A stretch of 64,000 nucleotides of DNA from Candidatus Eiseniibacteriota bacterium. Lineage in GTDB: Bacteria; Orphanbacterota; Orphanbacteria; Orphanbacterales; Orphanbacteraceae. Shown piece after piece: positions 58,406 through 64,000 of the stretch. The translations under genes were made by a program, and so were the position numbers. Below the pieces are notes generated by a model. That model did not search any database. It was given only the letters and a program-made list of their open reading frames with translations, and was not told where the DNA came from. Numbering within the stretch: position 1 is the stretch's first letter; the number at the start of each line of letters is the position of its first letter. The stretch is taken from positions 141,249 through 205,248 of the forward strand of contig JAJRWB010000014.1 in NCBI GenBank assembly GCA_024276995.1, in the 5' to 3' direction.

Positions 58406-60724
58406 ATGGAGGGCCGTGTGGAAGAAGTGCTCTCGGGGATGAAAAGCGCGTCTCCCCGTTCACGATCAGCCGATATCGACCGGATCGTTTCGCTGCTCCT
58501 TTTCGCAGCGGTTTTTCTCGTCTATCTCGTTACCCTCGCGCCGAGCGTGTCGTTCTGGGATTCGGGCGAGTTCATCGCCGCGTCGCGTATCCTCGGCGTA
58601 CCCCATCCGCCGGGCACCCCTTTGTATATCCTCCTCGGACGGGTATTCACCCTTCTGCCGATCTCCACGGTCGCGGTGCGGGTCGACCTCCTTTCGGCAC
58701 TCCCATCGGCTCTCGCCGTGGTCTTCCTCTACCAGGCCCTCATACTGATCTCGCGCCGCATGGCGGGCGACGGTGAGAGCCGTCTCCGAGCGATGCCGTT
58801 CTACCGCGCCGGCGCGGCGACCGGGTCGCTCGTCGCCGCCTTCGGCTCGACCTGCTGGACGAACGCAACCGAATCGGAGGTATACGCTCTGAGCGGGTTG
58901 GTGATCGCCCTTTGTCTCTGGCTCCTCATCCGCTGGGGATACGGCGCCGAACCGTCCCGTGACCGCCGTCCCCTCATGCTGATCGCGTATCTCCTGTCGC
59001 TTTGCATCGGGATCCATCTCGGAACGTACCTCGCACTTCCGGCATTCATTCTCTTCGTCTGGGCCGTCGACAGGAGGGCGTTCATCGACGGCCGCTTTCT
59101 CTCGCTGGTGGTGGTTCTCACCCTTCTCGGGGTGACGGTTCACGCATTCCTCCCGATCCGTTCCGCCCTCAACCCGGTGATCGACGAGGCGAATCCGGAG
59201 ACGAAATCGGAGATGATCGATTTTCTCCTGAGGAAGCAGTACAAGCCGAACACTCCCTTCATCCGCCAGGCGGCATGGAGTTACCAGCTCGACATGTACT
59301 GGAGATACTTCCGCGAACAGTGCGGCGCGTTGATCCCGCTCCTCGGGTTGGTCGGCATGGCGGCGCACTTCCGGCGGGAAAGGAAGAGTTTTCCCCTCTA
59401 TGCCACGCTCTTCCTGATCACGAGCGTCTTTCTCGTCTTTTACATGAACTTCACCGATCATGAAGTGAGGGCGCGCGACTATTTCTTCGCGCCCTCCTTC
59501 TTTTTCTGGTCGGGGTGGGTCGGTCTCGGGGCGGCGGTGATCTTCGTAAGTCTTCGGGAGGGACGGGGGCGGACGTTTCTCGCGTCGAGGCACGGGATCG
59601 CCGTCGCCGCCGCGATCATGCTCCTCCTCCCGGCGTACGTCTGCGCGAGGAACTTCCGCACCCACGACAGGCGGGGCAACTACATCGCCAGGGAATACGC
59701 CTGGAATATCCTGAACTTTCTCGACCGCGACGCCCTCGTCTTCACGAACGGCGATAACGACACGTTCCCCCTCTGGTACCTGCAGGAGGTGGAAGGAGTG
59801 CGTCGCGATGTGCGGGTGGTGAACCTGGCGCTCCTCAACACGCCATGGTACATTTGGCAGCTGAAACATCTGCCGCCGGAAGTGCCCATCAGCATGAGCG
59901 ATCGCGATATCGAAAGGCTCAAGCCGTACATGACCCGATCCGGACGAGTCGTATACATCAAGGATATCGGCGTGAAAGATATTCTCGAGACCACGGGGTC
60001 GAGCCGGCCGATCTACTTCGCCGTCACCGTTTCCGAACTGATGGGGCTTGACACCGAGAAGCGTCTCCGTTTGGAAGGGCTCGTCTGGCGCCTCATGGGA
60101 TCGAAGCAGGACGAGATGGTCGACGCGACGGTGACGGAGGGGAATCTGTGGAACCGTTACAGCTTCAAGGGGATCCTCGACGACTACAGGAGAATCGACC
60201 CGCGGGTCTACAGGAACCCCCACCAGCGCAGCCTGATTACGAACTACTCGGCCGCTTTCAGCCGGTTGGCGATCCAGTACAGGAACGAGGGAAGGTACGC
60301 CGACGCCCTCAGGAATCTCGAGATGGCGGGCGAAATTTCGCCGAACTACCGCGTCTACCAGGCTCTTATGGGACCTTTGCTCGTCGAGGCGGGCCAGACC
60401 GCCCGGGCGGAGGAGTTCTTCCTCGATCAGACCGTGTCGCGACCCGATTCGGTCGCTCCCTGGCTCGGGCTCGCCTTCATCCGGGAACAGCAGTCGAAAT
60501 ACGGGGAGGCGGAGGAGTATTATCGACGGGGGATTTCACTGGCGCCGGGGAAGCGGGAGCCGTACTTCCGTCTTTACCGGATGCTCTTGTCGATCGATGA
60601 ACCGCGCAAGGCCCGCGACGTTCTTGCGCGATGGGCGCTCGTCGACCCGGACGACGCCGAGACGGCGGCGAGAATCCGTGAACTCGATATCCTGCTCGCC
60701 GGGAAGGAGGATTCCGTCCGATGA
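58406..60724 (+). CDS. DUF2723 (TMEM260-like) membrane glycosyltransferase candidate with C-terminal TPRs
   Basis: 772 aa. About ten to twelve membrane helices occupy residues 25-430. The signature VSFWDSGEFIAASRILGVPH and PPGTPLYILLGRVF in the first periplasmic loop is typical of DUF2723, relatives of which (human TMEM260) are protein O-mannosyltransferases. A periplasmic domain has ALVFTNGDNDTFPLWYLQ. The C-terminal 150 residues are TPR-like (RYADALRNLEMAGEISPNYR and GEAEEYYRRGISLAPGKREP). Start ATG 58406 is chosen; GTG 58418 and ATG 58439 are alternatives. Predicted role: transfer of a polyprenyl-linked sugar to protein; not shown here. Confidence 0.87.
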   Translation: MEGRVEEVLSGMKSASPRSRSADIDRIVSLLLFAAVFLVYLVTLAPSVSFWDSGEFIAASRILGVPHPPGTPLYILLGRVFTLLPISTVAVRVDLLSALPSALAVVFLYQALILISRRMAGDGESRLRAMPFYRAGAATGSLVAAFGSTCWTNATESEVYALSGLVIALCLWLLIRWGYGAEPSRDRRPLMLIAYLLSLCIGIHLGTYLALPAFILFVWAVDRRAFIDGRFLSLVVVLTLLGVTVHAFLPIRSALNPVIDEANPETKSEMIDFLLRKQYKPNTPFIRQAAWSYQLDMYWRYFREQCGALIPLLGLVGMAAHFRRERKSFPLYATLFLITSVFLVFYMNFTDHEVRARDYFFAPSFFFWSGWVGLGAAVIFVSLREGRGRTFLASRHGIAVAAAIMLLLPAYVCARNFRTHDRRGNYIAREYAWNILNFLDRDALVFTNGDNDTFPLWYLQEVEGVRRDVRVVNLALLNTPWYIWQLKHLPPEVPISMSDRDIERLKPYMTRSGRVVYIKDIGVKDILETTGSSRPIYFAVTVSELMGLDTEKRLRLEGLVWRLMGSKQDEMVDATVTEGNLWNRYSFKGILDDYRRIDPRVYRNPHQRSLITNYSAAFSRLAIQYRNEGRYADALRNLEMAGEISPNYRVYQALMGPLLVEAGQTARAEEFFLDQTVSRPDSVAPWLGLAFIREQQSKYGEAEEYYRRGISLAPGKREPYFRLYRMLLSIDEPRKARDVLARWALVDPDDAETAARIRELDILLAGKEDSVR

Positions 60725-61674
60725 AGAAGGCTCTCGTTACCGGGGCGGCCGGTTTCATCGGCTCCCACCTGTCGGAGGAACTCGTCCGGCGCGGGTGGTC
60801 GGTGACCGGTATCGATTCGTTCAGCGACTACTACGACACCGCCCTCAAGGAGGAGAACGTCGCATCCCTCGTCGAATCGGAACGCTTCGATCTGCGCCGA
60901 GTCGATCTGAACCGCGCCGATCTCGAGTCGATCCTCCGGGGGGTGGACACCGTGTTCCACCAAGCGGCGCAGGCGGGCGTCCGAGCGAGCTGGGGGAGCG
61001 AATTCGACATCTACACGAAGGCGAACATCAACGCCACGCAACGCCTCCTCGAGGCGGTCCGCCGGTCCGAAGTCCGCCGTGTCGTGCTTGCCTCCTCGTC
61101 GTCGGTCTACGGCGACGCGGCCGATCTTCCGGTGACCGAAGAGTCCCCGACGAGACCGTTCTCTCCGTACGGCGTGACGAAACTCGCCGCCGAGCACCTC
61201 GGAAGACTCTACCGGCGCAATTTCGGCGTCTCCACCGTCGGTCTCCGTTACTTCACGGTGTACGGTCCGAGACAGCGTCCCGACATGGCGTTCCGGAAAA
61301 TCATCGCCGGGATTTTCGACGGGCGGCCGGTCGACGTGTACGGCAGCGGCGACCAGAGTCGCGACTTCACCTTCGTCGGCGACGTGATCCGTGCGAATCT
61401 TCTCGCCGGGAGTGCCGACGAGCCATCGGAGGTGTACAACATCGGGGGGGGGACGCGGATCACTTTGAACGAGGCGATCGTCCTGCTCGAGGAGATTACG
61501 GGCCGGCCCTTTATCCGCAAGCGCGCCGGCGCGCAGCGGGGCGACGTGAACGACACCTGGTCGGACGGCACCCTTGCGGCGAAGGAGATCGGCTTCCGGT
61601 CGGCGACGCCGCTGAGGGAGGGTCTCGAAAGGATGGTAGCCTGGGCGAGAGAATCGGCCGCGAAGGGAGTGTAG
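60721..61674 (+). CDS. NAD-dependent nucleotide-sugar epimerase/dehydratase (extended SDR)
   Basis: 317 aa. The Rossmann motif is KALVTGAAGFIGSHLSEEL. IDSFSDYYDTALKEENV is typical of UDP-glucuronate/UDP-glucose 4-epimerases. ASSSSVYGDA and the catalytic pair in SPYGVTKLAAEHL (Tyr-x3-Lys) follow, then RYFTVYGPRQRPDMAFRKII and SRDFTFVGDVIRANL. It probably provides a nucleotide-sugar donor (galactose or galacturonate type) to the glycosyltransferases around it. ATG overlaps the stop of the DUF2723 gene. Confidence 0.9.
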   Translation: MKKALVTGAAGFIGSHLSEELVRRGWSVTGIDSFSDYYDTALKEENVASLVESERFDLRRVDLNRADLESILRGVDTVFHQAAQAGVRASWGSEFDIYTKANINATQRLLEAVRRSEVRRVVLASSSSVYGDAADLPVTEESPTRPFSPYGVTKLAAEHLGRLYRRNFGVSTVGLRYFTVYGPRQRPDMAFRKIIAGIFDGRPVDVYGSGDQSRDFTFVGDVIRANLLAGSADEPSEVYNIGGGTRITLNEAIVLLEEITGRPFIRKRAGAQRGDVNDTWSDGTLAAKEIGFRSATPLREGLERMVAWARESAAKGV

Positions 61675-61683
61675 TCGATCGAG

Positions 61684-62673
61684 ATGGGGCGCAACGCGGC
61701 GGTTTCCATTGTGATCCCGGCGTACAACGCCGAGGAGACGATCGGCCGCGCGGTCCGGTGTTCCCGTGCGCAGCGCTGGGAGGGGGAGCCGCCGGAGGTG
61801 ATCGTCGTCGACGACGGCTCGACCGACCGGACCGCCGAGGAGGCGCGGTGCGCGGGTGCACGGTTGATCGGCGCGGCGAACGCCGGCCCTGCGGCGGCGC
61901 GTAACGTCGGGTGGCGCGAGTCGAGTGGCGAGTTCGTCTTCTTCACCGACTCCGACTGTTTCCCGCGGGAAGGTTGGGTCCGCCGTCTGATGGCGCTACT
62001 CGCCGACGAGAAGGCCGGCGCGGCGGGAGGTTCGTACGCCGCGGCCAACGGCGAGCGCCTTCTGGCGGCGTGCATCCAAGAAGAGATCGCCCTGCGCCAC
62101 GAGAAGATGGGGCGGCGCGTCCGCTTCCTCGGTTCGTTCAACCTGGCGGTGAAACGAGATCTGCTCGAAAAGCTCGACGGTTTCAGTACGCTCTATCGCC
62201 GGCCGAGCGGCGAGGACAACGATTTCTCGTACCGCGCACGGAAGGCGGGTTATCTCCTCCTTTTCGACAAGGACGCCCTCGTCGACCATGTTCATCCGGT
62301 CTCCCTCGGACGATATCTCCGCGAACAGGCGCGCCACGGCTTCTGGAGAATGAAGCTCTACAGGACCCACCCGGAGAGGATGGGCGGCGATGACTACAGT
62401 TCGTGGGCCGACTTCATCGAACCGCCTGCGGCGCTTCTCCTTCTCGGTGCCACGGCGCTCTCCTTCGTTCCACTCGTTTCCCGCCTGGCCTACTCGCTCC
62501 TCTTCGTCCTTCTTGCCTCCGCCGCGTACCCGGCGGTCCTCATCGCCCGCCGCTCGGGAAGGATCACTCTTCTCGTCTTTCTTCCCGTCCGGTTCCTCCG
62601 GTCGTTCGCACGTGGAATCGGCATGGCGGCGGGTATCTGGCGCTTCTGGATCTTCGGAGGGAAGGGGCGATGA
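61684..62673 (+). CDS. GT2-family glycosyltransferase with C-terminal membrane helices
   Basis: 329 aa. GT-A fold: AVSIVIPAYNAEETIGRAVR at the N-terminus, VIVVDDGSTDRTAEEA, the metal-binding FVFFTDSDCFPREGWV (D-x-D), and RRPSGEDNDFSYRARKAGY with the acidic ED used as catalytic base. Two or three hydrophobic segments from about residue 245 (PAALLLLGATALSFVPLV and LAYSLLFVLLASAAY) anchor it in the membrane. A cytoplasmic-face sugar transferase to lipid or glycan is likely; specificity unknown. Confidence 0.9.
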   Translation: MGRNAAVSIVIPAYNAEETIGRAVRCSRAQRWEGEPPEVIVVDDGSTDRTAEEARCAGARLIGAANAGPAAARNVGWRESSGEFVFFTDSDCFPREGWVRRLMALLADEKAGAAGGSYAAANGERLLAACIQEEIALRHEKMGRRVRFLGSFNLAVKRDLLEKLDGFSTLYRRPSGEDNDFSYRARKAGYLLLFDKDALVDHVHPVSLGRYLREQARHGFWRMKLYRTHPERMGGDDYSSWADFIEPPAALLLLGATALSFVPLVSRLAYSLLFVLLASAAYPAVLIARRSGRITLLVFLPVRFLRSFARGIGMAAGIWRFWIFGGKGR

Positions 62674-63401
62674 CGATCGACGCGAAGAGGATCGTCGTGC
62701 TCGTACCGGCCCGCAACGAGGAACATTCGGTGGCCGACGTGGTTCTCGAGGTGTCGGCGGCGCTCCCCGGCGCGACGGTGGTGGTCATCGACGACGGCTC
62801 GACCGACCGGACCGCAGACGAGGCGCGCCGTGCGGGTGCGGTGGTCCTTTCCATGCCGTTCAACGTCGGCATCGGCGGCGCCATGCAGACCGGCTTCATC
62901 TACGCGAGGGAGAGGGGCTTTCGCGCCGCCGTTCAGGTGGACGGCGACGGCCAGCACGTCCCCTCCGAAATCCCGCGTCTCATCGAGTGCCTCGAAGAAG
63001 GCGCCGACATGGTGATCGGCGCGCGCTTCCTCGGCCGGGGCGATTACAGGGCGCCTTTGCTGCGCCGCCTCGGCATGCACCTGTTCTCCGCCGCGCTCAC
63101 GGTGCTCACACGACGTTCCTTCCACGACACGACGAGCGGTTTTCGCGCCACCGGCCGAAGGGGTATCGAGTTCTTCGCCCGGACCTATCCGAGTGACTAC
63201 CCGGAACCGGAGGCGATCCTCCTCCTCTGCCGCGCCGGATACGACGTGCGGGAGGTCCCCGCGAGAATCCGCGAGAGGGAATCGGGCGCATCGTCGATCA
63301 CATTCTTCAGGAGCATTTATTACATGATCAAAGTGCTGCTCGCCATCGCCATGGGGATGACCCGACGGGCGCCGGTGCGAAGAAGGGGGGAGGAACGATG
63401 A
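62670..63401 (+). CDS. GT2 glycosyltransferase, dolichyl/polyprenyl-phosphate mannose synthase-like
   Basis: 243 aa, no membrane helices. Motifs: VVLVPARNEEHSVADVV, VVVIDDGSTDRTADEARRAG, PFNVGIGGAMQTGFIYARER and VQVDGDGQHVPSEIPRLIEC (DGDGQH). RSFHDTTSGFRATGRRGIEF completes the DPM1-like pattern. This group makes polyprenyl-phosphate-linked sugars for GT-C enzymes such as the YfhO, DUF2723 and GT39 proteins beside it. ATG overlaps the previous stop by 4 bases. Confidence 0.9.
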   Translation: MTIDAKRIVVLVPARNEEHSVADVVLEVSAALPGATVVVIDDGSTDRTADEARRAGAVVLSMPFNVGIGGAMQTGFIYARERGFRAAVQVDGDGQHVPSEIPRLIECLEEGADMVIGARFLGRGDYRAPLLRRLGMHLFSAALTVLTRRSFHDTTSGFRATGRRGIEFFARTYPSDYPEPEAILLLCRAGYDVREVPARIRERESGASSITFFRSIYYMIKVLLAIAMGMTRRAPVRRRGEER

Positions 63402-63760
63402 TCAGCCGCGTGCAGGTCGTCTCGATTCTCGGGTCGCTTACTCTCCTTGTTCTCATCCTCGAACTCGTCCGCCGGGGAAAACTCGCCGAACGTTACAGCC
63501 TCTTGTGGATCGCCACCGGCGCCGTGCTGCTCGTTTTCTCTCTCTGGCGAGGCCTACTCGACCGGTTCGCCGCGGCGGTCGGCATCTTCTATCCCCCGTC
63601 GGCGCTCTTCCTGGTGGGACTCGTTTTCATCCTCCTCCTGATCCTCCACTTCTCGGTGATCGTATCGAGGCTTGCGAGAAAAAACAGGCGGCTCGCCCAG
63701 CGGCTCGCCCTTCTCGACGAGCGAATCCGCGAGATGGAAAAGGAGAAGATCGATGGCTAG
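63398..63760 (+). CDS. DUF2304-family small membrane protein
   Basis: 120 aa, three hydrophobic segments (VVSILGSLTLLVLILELV, LLWIATGAVLLVFSLW, ALFLVGLVFILLLILHFSVI) and a basic/coiled C-terminus. DUF2304 genes very often directly follow a DPM1-like GT2 gene, as here (4-base overlap), suggesting a membrane anchor or partner for that enzyme. Function unproven. Confidence 0.85.
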   Translation: MISRVQVVSILGSLTLLVLILELVRRGKLAERYSLLWIATGAVLLVFSLWRGLLDRFAAAVGIFYPPSALFLVGLVFILLLILHFSVIVSRLARKNRRLAQRLALLDERIREMEKEKIDG

Positions 63761-64000
63761 GAAGAGAACCGCGGCGAGAAAAGAGAAGGAGAAGCGTTCC
63801 GCCGCCGCGACGGCGTCGCCGATCCGCTTCGAGTTCAGCGCACCACGCTTCGCCCTGATCCTCGCGGTAATCGTCGCCCTCGGGTGGCTTCTCCGGTTGA
63901 ACGATCTCGGCGCCGATCCTCCCGGCACGCTCAGCTGGAGTCAGGGTCCTTTCACCGACGGCGCCGTCGTGCTCCACGACGCCCGAAACAAGGTGCTCCA
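63753..64000 (+). CDS. Probable GT39-type membrane glycosyltransferase, N-terminal fragment (runs off window)
   Basis: ATG 63753 overlaps the DUF2304 stop by 8 bases and stays open to the window end (82 residues). A basic N-terminus (MARKRTAARKEKEK) is followed by one membrane helix (FALILAVIVALGWLLRL) and then DPPGTLSWSQGPFTDGAVVL with HDARNK. This resembles the first periplasmic loop of ArnT/PMT-type GT-C enzymes (DPP..LSWS...TDEG...HNARNK). An acidic residue follows the TDG instead of the common TDE-G pair, so the catalytic motif needs the rest of the gene. Confidence 0.65.
   Translation, partial: MARKRTAARKEKEKRSAAATASPIRFEFSAPRFALILAVIVALGWLLRLNDLGADPPGTLSWSQGPFTDGAVVLHDARNKVL

Noticed and set aside
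58466-60223. 585-codon minus-strand open frame opposite the DUF2723 gene
   Set aside because: Translation is highly charged and featureless, while the + strand encodes a recognisable polytopic membrane protein.
1-64000. CRISPR arrays, insertion sequences, prophage and direct-repeat clusters
   Set aside because: No regularly spaced repeats, transposase or integrase genes or att-like duplications were seen on either strand by eye.

Overview
The window is GC-rich bacterial chromosome, almost wholly coding, with every gene but one on the + strand and many stop/start overlaps of the ATGA or TGATG kind. It encodes a diderm envelope (Omp85 protein, TamB, RseP, a lipoprotein). It also carries a selenocysteine tRNA, GatCAB, one bifunctional Rel and MutS2. 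I infer an uncultivated FCB-like lineage (Eisenbacteria, Latescibacteria or Krumholzibacteria type). This is a low-confidence guess from gene content, not a phylogeny. I see no insertion sequence, prophage or CRISPR array. Layout: (1) 3-2342 holds the end of glmS, ridA, the tRNA-Sec gene and a DUF5683-like protein. (2) 2365-10429 holds lepB, then lepA, a HemW relative, grpE, dnaK, dnaJ and rsmE. This resembles the Firmicutes heat-shock locus but lacks hrcA and prmA, and the HemW relative has lost its iron-sulfur cysteines. (3) 10421-16846 starts with a strong promoter and a candidate structured RNA, followed by mutS2-dnaG-rpoD, two tRNAs and a terminator. (4) 16877-22491 holds a zinc-ribbon coiled-coil protein, RNase HI, RNase P RNA, recJ and rel. 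(5) 22488-27213 holds pgeF (apparently starting at CTG), a STAS / anti-sigma kinase / receiver trio, dtd, maf, yjbQ and mtnA. (6) 27219-35183 runs rplM-rpsI-rpsB-tsf-pyrH-frr-uppS-cdsA-dxr-rseP. (7) 35192-41285 is a TamA-like/TamB pair with a small divergent lipoprotein gene. (8) 41316-46747 holds a UvrD/PcrA helicase and gatCAB. (9) 46744-53862 is a riboflavin operon under an FMN riboswitch, then nusB and a hybrid histidine kinase. (10) 53883 to the end is a glycan and glycosylation cluster that runs off the window. Taken together, most of the window is housekeeping: translation, protein folding, replication and transcription initiation, isoprenoid and phospholipid precursors, outer-membrane assembly, flavin synthesis. 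The less ordinary parts are the cysteine-less HemW, the structured RNA before mutS2, the tRNA-Sec gene, the CTG start, and a recurring arrangement in which the -35 box of an inferred promoter lies inside a short perfect inverted repeat just after the upstream stop codon. No wholly new system is demonstrated; these are the leads.
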